Shown: positions 57,686 through 64,000 of the stretch, one piece after another
How positions within the stretch are numbered: position 1 is the stretch's first letter
How the letters are laid out: each line of letters opens with the position of its first letter
NCBI GenBank assembly: GCA_942493265.1
Contig: OW818688.1
Coordinates: 62,001 to 126,000, forward strand
Direction of reading: 5' to 3'
DNA length: 64,000 bases
DNA from: UBA12481 sp942493265
GTDB lineage: Bacteria; Bacteroidota; Bacteroidia; Bacteroidales; UBA12481
The notes under the pieces: generated by a model
What the model was told of the DNA's origin: nothing
The model's input: the letters and a program-made list of their open reading frames with translations, nothing else
Database searches by the model: none
Position numbers and translations under genes: made by a program

Positions 57686-58135
57686 TTAGTAGCTAGCCCT
57701 GCGACCACCGCCACGGCTGCTTCCGCCACCGCCACGACTGTCACCACCGCCTCTGCTTCCATAACCACCGCCGCTACCGCCGCTGCCGCCACGACTTCCG
57801 CCGTAACCGCCACCGCCACGGTTGTCACCACCACCGAATCCGCCTCTTCTTTCTCCTCCGCCAAATCCACCGCCACCACGTCTGTCACCGGCTTTTTTCT
57901 CTTCAGCTTCGTTTACAACGATTGCGCGTCCACCAATTTCAGCACCATTCAGTTCTTCGATTGCTTTTTTAGCAGCTTCGTCATCTGACATTTCAATAAA
58001 ACCAAATCCTTTGCTACGGCCAGAGAATTTGTCTGTAATAATTTTGCAAGAGCTAACTTCTCCGTACTCTTCAAAAACTCCCTGCAATTCAGCTTCCTGC
58101 AGATTAAAAGGAAGGCTACCCACGAAAATGTTCAT
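57686..58135 (-). CDS. glycine-rich RRM RNA-binding protein
   Basis: A protein of 149 residues. One RRM domain (1-80) with RNP2 IFVGSL (3-8) and RNP1 KGFGFIEM (42-49), and IGGRAIVVNEAEE at its end. The tail from about residue 84 is repeated GGGFGGG and GGYGGSRGG with Arg, an RGG-like region likely to bind RNA or condense. Such proteins are cold- and stress-related RNA chaperones. A promoter is placed about 70 bases upstream. Confidence 0.93.
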   Translation of the reverse strand: MNIFVGSLPFNLQEAELQGVFEEYGEVSSCKIITDKFSGRSKGFGFIEMSDDEAAKKAIEELNGAEIGGRAIVVNEAEEKKAGDRRGGGGFGGGERRGGFGGGDNRGGGGYGGSRGGSGGSGGGYGSRGGGDSRGGGGSSRGGGRRASY

Positions 58136-58207
58136 AATTTCCCAATTTAAATTTTAAAAAACTTCTAACAATTACAACGCATTAATGTTTTAAGACATAA
58201 ATCTTTG

Positions 58208-58239
58208 CGAAGATACGGTGACTAGTTGAGATTACCAAT
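58208..58239 (-). promoter_or_regulatory. promoter of the RRM gene
   Basis: On the minus strand ATTG (58239-58236) and TATCTTCG (58215-58208) are 20 bases apart, one base more than the usual -33/-7 spacing; the -7 box has one mismatch to TAnnTTTG. Transcription would start near 58200, leaving an AU-rich leader of about 65 bases before the ATG. Confidence 0.5.
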
Positions 58240-58304
58240 AGGCAAAAAATAAATGCAACGAAACAAAAAAAGCTCGATTTTGCCCGTATACAACCGAAAC
58301 CCAT

Positions 58305-59042
58305 CTACTTAAAGAATTTCAAAATCTCCTTCATGATCAGCTGATGACCCTCTTTATTTGGGTGATTTACCTGCGACATATAGTCGGGCAGGCGCTTTTC
58401 AGCTGCGATTGGCAGGAAGGCACCATAGCTGTCAGCCAAACCGATATCATATTGAACTGCGAGATCCCTTATCTGCCTGGCATGTGTCTCAAGATCATTG
58501 CCAGATACCTGGATATCAACACTCTGATCAGGTGATGGAGTGAGCAGAATGACTTTTATCTTCCTTTCCAATGCACTTTTTATCATTGTTTCCCAGGCAA
58601 TTTTTGCCTTTTCAAGACCGGGCCCCCTGTCATTTAAAGCATAATCAATAAACAGGACATCCGGCTGATGAATCATAACCTCAGCGGCAAAGCGCTTGGC
58701 CCCGGCAATAGAATTCTCCCCACCGATCGCAGTATTGATCACGTTGATCACGGCATAAGGGTAAATGGATTTCAGCTCGGCCAGCAACTGATAAGGGTAA
58801 GAATCCAGCGTGTTCACCACCGGAGTTTTAAAAAACCCGGCAGGCACTGAATGCCCGTGAAAAACCAGATTGATTGTCCGGTTTCCCGGCCACTCCTTTT
58901 TCAGTTCATTTTTGATATCGCTCAAATAAACCGCCGGATTTGCCTGGGCAAGCAATCCCGAATACAATCCACCCAGCCATAACATAACCACAACTATACC
59001 CCACCTGCCCAATCTCCCCACATTCTTTACATTCTTTACCAT
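58305..59042 (-). CDS. SGNH/GDSL-type hydrolase, exported
   Basis: The start at 59042 is preferred: it gives 245 residues with an N-terminal signal peptide (IVVVMLWLGGLYSGLLAQ) and avoids overlapping the gene at 59098. Longer starts at 59132 or 59189 would add a VKNVKN-type stretch coded by a 9-bp repeat. Block I is FHGHSVPAG with Ser in place of the usual GDS; block III has GGENS; FIDYALNDRGPG supplies the Asn; the block V His is in QVNHPNKEGHQ. Likely a periplasmic or surface esterase or deacetylase; substrate unknown. Confidence 0.8.
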   Translation of the reverse strand: MVKNVKNVGRLGRWGIVVVMLWLGGLYSGLLAQANPAVYLSDIKNELKKEWPGNRTINLVFHGHSVPAGFFKTPVVNTLDSYPYQLLAELKSIYPYAVINVINTAIGGENSIAGAKRFAAEVMIHQPDVLFIDYALNDRGPGLEKAKIAWETMIKSALERKIKVILLTPSPDQSVDIQVSGNDLETHARQIRDLAVQYDIGLADSYGAFLPIAAEKRLPDYMSQVNHPNKEGHQLIMKEILKFFK

Positions 59043-59092
59043 CTTAACATTCTTTACATTCTTCACATTCTTAACCCTCTTTACATCCTTAA
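59021..59092. repeat. eight tandem 9-bp units at the start of the SGNH gene
   Basis: CATTCTTTA and variants repeat eight times without a gap. It is the reverse-strand form of the array at 38943-39032. It overlaps the first codons of the SGNH gene, where it codes VKNVKN-like residues. Confidence 0.9.
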
Positions 59093-59097
59093 CTCCC

Positions 59098-59505
59098 TCA
59101 CATATAATTCCATTGCCCGCTATCCCATCCATGATTAAACAATGCCGCCCCGATGAAAACTCCGAGAACGGCAAGAATAAGAATTCCAATGATGAGCAGG
59201 AAATATCCGATCACCAGACTGGCCACGGCCATACCGCGGTTGGTATCATCCCCGCGGCGATTCATTCGCCGCAGACTGATATGTCCGAGTACAACCCCAA
59301 TTAACGGACCGACAAATCCCGCTGCAAAAAAACCCAATATGGTAACCAACAGTGAAATAAGTGGCAGGCCATCATAATAATAGCCTGGGCGGACTGTTCT
59401 GGCTCCTATCGTGGAACCGCAATTATAACAAAAAAAGGCCCTTTCGTCATTGGGATGGCCGCAACGCGGACAAATCAGGGTACCGGGAGGGTTGATCACT
59501 TCCAT
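59098..59505 (-). CDS. zinc-ribbon DUF4190 membrane protein
   Basis: A protein of 135 residues. Zinc ribbon: Cys12, Cys15, Cys26, Cys29 (CPRCG ... CYNCG). Then two membrane segments, LISLLVTILGFFAAGFVGPLIG and VASLVIGYFLLIIGILILAVLG, separated by the loop VLGHISLRRMNRRGDDTNRG typical of DUF4190. Probably a small inner-membrane protein of unknown function; single gene. Confidence 0.85.
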   Translation of the reverse strand: MEVINPPGTLICPRCGHPNDERAFFCYNCGSTIGARTVRPGYYYDGLPLISLLVTILGFFAAGFVGPLIGVVLGHISLRRMNRRGDDTNRGMAVASLVIGYFLLIIGILILAVLGVFIGAALFNHGWDSGQWNYM

Positions 59506-59549
59506 AGTGCAGTATTTGTTGCATAAAAATACATTAAATCAGGGGAATA

Positions 59550-59682
59550 AACCACAATAGGCACAATAGGGCACAATAGTATCGGCACTGCATTTGGAGG
59601 AATCTGTGCGGAGACGGATAGTTATCCGTCTCTACACAAATCCTTAATAAACCTATTGTGTTCTATTGTGCCTACTGTGGTT
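59550..59682. repeat. 30-bp inverted arrays of CAC-NNNAG words
   Basis: 59550-59579 and 59653-59682 are inverted with 27 of 30 bases matching; each is a set of CACAATAG words after AACC. The 73 bases between contain the 22-nt hairpin (59611). The pair could form a long hairpin in the transcript from the receptor gene. The skeleton recurs at 35725. Confidence 0.8.
59611..59632. repeat. REP-like 22-nt hairpin, copy 2
   Basis: Identical to 2916-2937, including the following TAC; perfect 10-bp stem and two-base loop. Here it lies in the spacer between the inverted CAC arrays. Confidence 0.75.
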
Positions 59683-59687
59683 AAAAA

Positions 59688-61874
59688 TTAAAAATTCGTC
59701 CGTAAGGTCAGCCTGAAGTTCCGTCCCGGAGCACTCACCCCGGAAGCAAAAACCCGATAGTTGGTATCCAGGATATTTTCGCACGCAAACTGAACATTCA
59801 GGAATTTATGCAGCTGATATGACAGCCTGAGGTTCAATGTGTTCCAGGCAGGCATCCCATCCGGGGTGGCATAGATCTCATTATCCTCAGCATTCAGCAG
59901 ATAATCGGAAATATCCTTTTTACCGTTGAAAAGGAAGGAAAACTCGCCCTGTAGTTTCTGGTTCTTATATTGCAGGGCTGCTTTTCCGAATACCGGTGGG
60001 ATATGATCCAGCGGTGTTGTGTCGGTTCCTTCCTTGATGCGCCCATAAGTATAATTGACCGTTCCGGTAAATGAAAACCCGCCCCAGATATCCATGCCAA
60101 AAGCTCCATAAACACCTGCGATGTAAGCCTCACGCTTATTCTGGCTGCTGTATACCCGGCTCATCACGCCTCCATACATCACACTGTCCTGTCCGTTATA
60201 CTGATCTACATCGGTTATTATGGCATTATCTATCAGTGTGTAAAATCCTCCGGCTTCAATTTTTGCCTTTCCGGTAAGGGTTTGAACCACACCAATCTCA
60301 AAATTGGTGGTATACTCGGGTTCCAGATCGGGATTCGGGATGATCAGTTTTTCGGCTGTACTTTCAAAAACCTTTGACACATCATCGATATTGGGAGTTC
60401 TGAAACCGCTTGAGGCAATAAGGGAAACCTTTGTATTTTCATTTGGCAGATAAAGCAATCCTGCTGTACCGCTGAAAGCGCCGCTGTTCTGCTCAACTGC
60501 ATCGAATGGGAAAGCGAAAAAGGAGGAGGTTGTAAAGGTGGATTTCAGCACCGAGTAATTATATCTGACGCCGACATTCAAAAAGAGCTTTTCGGCTATC
60601 AGTGCGATCCTGTCCTGACCGTAAATGGCAAAGATGTTCATGGTATTGCTCCCATCGGGATATCGGGTATCAGCAGGAGTTACCTCAAGTGTGTTCACCT
60701 GGGTAAATGTGGCGGTCGATTTCACGTCATTGAAATAGGCTTCCATACCATAATTGATCTCATGACTTTTCAGCTTTTTGTATCCGTCCATATCAATAGA
60801 AAAAACGCCGATCTGCTCATTCTGGGATTTGAGTTTCGAGCTGTTAAACTTACGGCTGTTGCGGCTTTCCTTATTATTCTGATAGGCTGTGGTGAACGAA
60901 AACTTATCCATCAGCGCGGTGTTCATCTTCCGGTCTAAATGATAGCTTGCCAGCAAACGCTGCTCCGGGCCATAAAACCACTCCGAGCTTTTTGGCATCC
61001 CCTCACTGTTCACCTCGGTAAGCCTGTCGTAACGGGTAACGTTGCCGGTATTGGAATACTGAACATTCAGCGTATGGGTGGTGCGGTCGTTCTGTTGAAA
61101 CAGAATCTTTTCAAGCAGATCATATTGCCTGTATGCCGTTCCAACCTGCCTGTTTTTATCCGGATTGGTCACGATGCTATCGATGCCATTGATTCTTTCC
61201 ACATAAAAAGGCCGTTCGCCGAAAGTGGGGTAGGCGCTCTTACGCCTGTTTCCCTGAACGATATCTCCAAAATCCGAAAAAGAGATACTGGTCAGGGAAG
61301 CCACTCTTTTTCCACCGGAATTTATATCGATATGGCCGGTTTTTTCATTGGTGGCAGTGCTGTAGCGCATCATGGCGCTGCCGCCGAATTTCTGGTTCAG
61401 CACCGGTTTTTTTGTGATAAAATGCATCACCCCGCCCAGCGCATCACTTCCATACATGGCAGAAGATGGACCGTACAATATTTCCACTTTTTCGAGAACC
61501 GCATTATCGATGCGGAGAACATTCTGGAGATGCCCGCCCCGGAAGATGGCGTTGTTCAGACGAACACCATCGACCATCAATAAAACCTTATTGGATTCAA
61601 AACCCCTTATGATCGGACTTCCGCCGCCACCCTGACTTTTCTGGACCAGAATATTTCCGGTGTTACTCAGGAGATCGGCCGTGTTCATGGAATTCATCCA
61701 CTGCATATCCCTTTTATTCACGATTTCAATCCGCTGAACAACTTCGCGCCGGAGCATTTCAAATTTATTGGCGGTAATAACCACCTCGTCTATAGTTTTT
61801 TTGAGAGTATCTTCCTGAGCATAAGTCATACTGACTGCAGCCACAAGAAGAAACAAAATGAAAATTTTCTTCAT
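59688..61874 (-). CDS. TonB-dependent receptor of the hemoglobin/heme type
   Basis: A protein of 728 residues with a signal peptide ending SMTYAQ and a TonB box-like IDEVVITAN. The plug has PIIRGFESNKVLLMVDGV, RLNNAIFRGGHLQNV and EILYGPSSAMYGSDALGGV, the pattern of heme/hemoglobin and lactoferrin receptors. The barrel has the FRAP-like FRTPNIDDVSKVFE and the NPDLEPE box used by heme receptors, and ends in NFRLTLRTNF with the expected terminal Phe. It takes up heme or a similar iron source across the outer membrane. A small exported protein gene lies 36 bases upstream on the same strand. Confidence 0.9.
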   Translation of the reverse strand: MKKIFILFLLVAAVSMTYAQEDTLKKTIDEVVITANKFEMLRREVVQRIEIVNKRDMQWMNSMNTADLLSNTGNILVQKSQGGGGSPIIRGFESNKVLLMVDGVRLNNAIFRGGHLQNVLRIDNAVLEKVEILYGPSSAMYGSDALGGVMHFITKKPVLNQKFGGSAMMRYSTATNEKTGHIDINSGGKRVASLTSISFSDFGDIVQGNRRKSAYPTFGERPFYVERINGIDSIVTNPDKNRQVGTAYRQYDLLEKILFQQNDRTTHTLNVQYSNTGNVTRYDRLTEVNSEGMPKSSEWFYGPEQRLLASYHLDRKMNTALMDKFSFTTAYQNNKESRNSRKFNSSKLKSQNEQIGVFSIDMDGYKKLKSHEINYGMEAYFNDVKSTATFTQVNTLEVTPADTRYPDGSNTMNIFAIYGQDRIALIAEKLFLNVGVRYNYSVLKSTFTTSSFFAFPFDAVEQNSGAFSGTAGLLYLPNENTKVSLIASSGFRTPNIDDVSKVFESTAEKLIIPNPDLEPEYTTNFEIGVVQTLTGKAKIEAGGFYTLIDNAIITDVDQYNGQDSVMYGGVMSRVYSSQNKREAYIAGVYGAFGMDIWGGFSFTGTVNYTYGRIKEGTDTTPLDHIPPVFGKAALQYKNQKLQGEFSFLFNGKKDISDYLLNAEDNEIYATPDGMPAWNTLNLRLSYQLHKFLNVQFACENILDTNYRVFASGVSAPGRNFRLTLRTNF

Positions 61875-61910
61875 GATGAATAATTAAATTATTGACTAAA
61901 CACTTACTAT

Positions 61911-62447
61911 TCAGAAGGATGTCAATAATTCAGGTGGTGGGGAGAAAATACCCAAATAAGGATTGGAATAGCTTTCACGAATAATTTGAGAAGGAATTTG
62001 CACAGGCGGATCCGTGATAAAACCAGGTTCAAACAAATCAACATAGAAATAAGGGACAAAGCCAACCCTGAAATTAACCGCAGTGGTGCCGTTTTGGGTA
62101 TCCGGCTCATGAAAAGCCAGCAACAATCCTGATTCCGGCTTATCCCAGAGTGCGTATACCACCACCTGCGATCCCGATTTTACAATGGAATGCACATCAT
62201 ACATATTTCCCCGGTAGATGAATTCGCGATGGCTGCGGGTGAAAGTCAGGCGGGAGAATGCATTTGCCGTAAAAACCATTTTCTCCAGCTTTTCATTGTC
62301 CGGCTCCATTTTGCGGACTTCCGAAGTGTTGGAGAAGAATATCATCTGCCTCACAGGTAAAATGAGCAATGGCAGCATCAGCATGATAATGGCAACCAAA
62401 CTGATAGTTCGTACCGGCAAATGATTATTTAGCTGAACCCTTCGCAT
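61911..62447 (-). CDS. small exported protein upstream of the heme-type receptor
   Basis: A protein of 178 residues with one N-terminal membrane segment or signal peptide (TISLVAIIMLMLPLLILPV). The mature part has KMVFTANAFSRLTFTRSHREFIYRGNMYDVHSI, which may hold a binding loop, then strands and a Pro/Phe-rich end. No family recognised. Its stop lies 36 bases before the TonB receptor start, so it is probably co-transcribed with it and may help metal or heme uptake; this is inference. Confidence 0.65.
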   Translation of the reverse strand: MRRVQLNNHLPVRTISLVAIIMLMLPLLILPVRQMIFFSNTSEVRKMEPDNEKLEKMVFTANAFSRLTFTRSHREFIYRGNMYDVHSIVKSGSQVVVYALWDKPESGLLLAFHEPDTQNGTTAVNFRVGFVPYFYVDLFEPGFITDPPVQIPSQIIRESYSNPYLGIFSPPPELLTSF

Positions 62448-62554
62448 CGACTCAAAATATCAGGTCAAATTTATGAATAAAGCTGAAACCGCTGACCTGA
62501 TTAACAAGTTTCCTCCTTAGAGAGATTCATACACAAACTCTAATCCCGGCAGGA

Positions 62555-64000
62555 TCAGGCAGGGAGGATGAAGGAAAAGGTGCTCCCTTTGCCGATCTCG
62601 CTTTCCACCCAGATTTTTCCGCCCAGTAATTCAACCATTCCTTTACACAGTGACAGTCCCAATCCTGCGCCGTTACTTCGACGGGAAATGGAGGTATCCA
62701 CCTGATAAAAACGATCGAAAACTTTGGGCAGGTTATGGAGTGGAATTCCGATTCCAGTGTCACTAACAAAAAAAAGAACTCCATCCGGATGCCTTTCAAT
62801 CCCAACACGAATGATTCCATCCTTATTGAATTTCACTGCATTACCTACTAAATTAGAGAGGATTTGGTGCAGTTTGAGCGAATCCGTATACAGGCAAAGC
62901 CCTTCCATATCGGAAGAATGCTGCATAGTCAACTCAATTGACTTTTCATCAGCAATCAATCGAAATTGGCTTATGACCTCCTGAATGGTTTGAATGGCGG
63001 AAACCTGACTAAAAGTCACAGGTTCAGTACCTGATTCTATTTTACTGATATCGATCAGGTTGCTGATCAATTGCAGAAGCCGGTTCCCGCTGGCTTTTAT
63101 CACTGATGAATATTTGATCACCTGTACCGGATCATTTTCTTCTTCGCATAGCAAGTCGGAAAATCCAATAATACTGTTCAGCGGAGTTCGGATTTCGTGC
63201 GACATATTTGCCAGAAAAGCAGATTTCAAACGATCGCTTTCTTCCGCCTTAGCCTTGGCCTGGATTAATGCTTCATTCGTCTGGGTAAGCTCCTCATTGA
63301 TTTGCTGATATTCTTCATTTTGCGCCTGAATGAGTTCGGTTTTCTCCTGCAATAAAAGTTCAGCGCGTTTGCGTGTTGTGATGTCGTTAATCACCGTCAG
63401 CATAGCCGGTTTACCAGAATAAGAGATTGGTACAGCAGAAATTTCCACATCAATTACGGTTCCATCCAATCTAACAAGCTTTTCCTCAATTTGTGGGACT
63501 GGGGTACCCTTCACTGCCTTAACAATTCTTTGAATGGCCATTTCCCGGTAATCTGGGTGCACCATCTGGATGGCATCCATACCGATCAATTCCATTGAAT
63601 TGGCCGCTCCGATAGCTTTGGCACTGGCTGGATTGGCATACACGATTTTCCCCTGGCTGTGAACAATCACGCTGTCGGGAAGTGTTTTCATCAATAACCG
63701 GTAGCGCTCTTCACTTTCTGCAACAGAGTCGCGGAGTTTTATCTGTTCGGTGATATTGGTTACCGTGGTAATAAAATACTGCGGATTTCCATCCGGGTCC
63801 CGCTGGATGGCCGTACTGATATCAACCCATACTATACTTTTGTTTTTATGAAAATATCTCTTTTGCCACCGGGAAAATGATCTTTCACCATTTAAAATTG
63901 ATTCCAATTCCAGGAAATTCTGTGCAAGATCATCTGGATAAGTAATATCCATCCATTTTATGCCAGCCATTTCTGCCTGACTATAGCCCAGCATATCGCA
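62555..64000 (-). CDS. PAS-domain sensor histidine kinase (5' end outside the window)
   Basis: The frame is open to the end of the window, and its first complete residues (MLGYSQAEMAGIKWMDITYPDDL) are inside a PAS domain, so the true start lies beyond 64000. At least two PAS units are visible, the second with RYRLLMKTLPDSVIVHSQG and VKAVKGTPVPQIEEKLVRLDG. A coiled coil follows, then HisKA with the His of ANMSHEIRTPLNSIIGF, and an ATPase domain with NLVGNAVKFNKDG, DTGIGIPLHNLPKVFDRFYQ and AGLGLSLCKGMVELLGGKI. It ends without a receiver domain. No response regulator is seen nearby. Confidence 0.9.
   Translation of the reverse strand, partial: CDMLGYSQAEMAGIKWMDITYPDDLAQNFLELESILNGERSFSRWQKRYFHKNKSIVWVDISTAIQRDPDGNPQYFITTVTNITEQIKLRDSVAESEERYRLLMKTLPDSVIVHSQGKIVYANPASAKAIGAANSMELIGMDAIQMVHPDYREMAIQRIVKAVKGTPVPQIEEKLVRLDGTVIDVEISAVPISYSGKPAMLTVINDITTRKRAELLLQEKTELIQAQNEEYQQINEELTQTNEALIQAKAKAEESDRLKSAFLANMSHEIRTPLNSIIGFSDLLCEEENDPVQVIKYSSVIKASGNRLLQLISNLIDISKIESGTEPVTFSQVSAIQTIQEVISQFRLIADEKSIELTMQHSSDMEGLCLYTDSLKLHQILSNLVGNAVKFNKDGIIRVGIERHPDGVLFFVSDTGIGIPLHNLPKVFDRFYQVDTSISRRSNGAGLGLSLCKGMVELLGGKIWVESEIGKGSTFSFILPA

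Noticed and set aside
57665..57988. Ala/Thr/Ser-rich plus-strand frame of 107 codons
   Set aside because: It is the reverse complement of the glycine-rich tail of the RRM protein; the composition follows from GGN codons.
60939..61583. Plus-strand frame of 214 codons inside the TonB receptor gene
   Set aside because: Antisense to conserved plug-domain sequence; no motif or start region of its own.

Overview
The window is a piece of a Bacteroidota chromosome, most likely an anaerobic or microaerobic Bacteroidales/Marinilabiliales-type organism. The support is a SusC/SusD pair, a hybrid two-component sensor/regulator (HTCS), type IX secretion (T9SS) C-terminal sorting domains, many lipoproteins, a lipoprotein-type LptC, DUF4249 and DUF4382 families, and TAnnTTTG-like -7 boxes. 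Genus cannot be decided from what is visible. No rRNA, tRNA, CRISPR array or replication origin was seen.

Layout. (1) 1-2906: envelope biogenesis genes (lptC, ppiD), with a terminator-like hairpin inside the lptC signal-peptide codons. (2) 3008-7258: a LanC-like protein whose gene carries a 7 x 8-bp repeat, divergent from an AT-rich TPR-CHAT protease lipoprotein. (3) 7511-15148: a PAS histidine kinase, then gltD-gltB (NADPH glutamate synthase). (4) 15332-19618: small secreted or membrane proteins and a FadL/OmpP1-type outer-membrane porin. (5) 19754-21628: a cobalamin-binding-type radical SAM protein. (6) 21707-38895: a polysaccharide utilization locus (PUL): HTCS, cytoplasmic GH130, MFS importer, an unknown lipoprotein enzyme candidate, SusC, SusD, a LamG lipoprotein, and a T9SS-exported paralogue of the unknown protein. 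(7) 39090-42306: a DUF4143 ATPase, then a 170-bp palindromic element split by an IS1182-like insertion sequence, then a 25-bp tandem repeat. (8) 42323-46233: secreted beta-propeller proteins, partly AT-rich. (9) 46318-52012: a tight five-gene secreted/lipoprotein operon (double retropepsin fold, four glycogen-binding-like repeats, DUF4249, small lipoprotein, PKD-FISUMP). (10) 52055-58135: the NO/oxidative Fe-S repair protein Ric, DUF4382, a four-gene membrane/epimerase operon, a universal stress protein and a glycine-rich RRM protein. (11) 58305-64000: an SGNH hydrolase, a zinc-ribbon DUF4190 protein, a heme-type TonB receptor with an upstream partner, and the 3' part of another PAS kinase.

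How the genes work together. In the PUL, extracellular glycan would be bound and cut at the surface (LamG lipoprotein, SusD, the paralogous unknown proteins), imported through SusC, carried across the inner membrane by the MFS protein and cleaved in the cytoplasm by GH130. The HTCS would sense the oligosaccharide. GH130 points to a mannose-containing substrate, but no recognised endo-acting glycoside hydrolase is present, so the two paralogues (28178-29899 and 35782-38895) are the best candidates for an undescribed glycan-active family. They are the most interesting part of the window.

Several dispersed repeat families run through the region: a 22-nt hairpin present identically at 2916 and 59611, a 9-bp AAGAATGTR-type array at 38943 and 59021, CAC-NNNAG arrays at 35725 and 59550-59682, and the IS-split palindrome.
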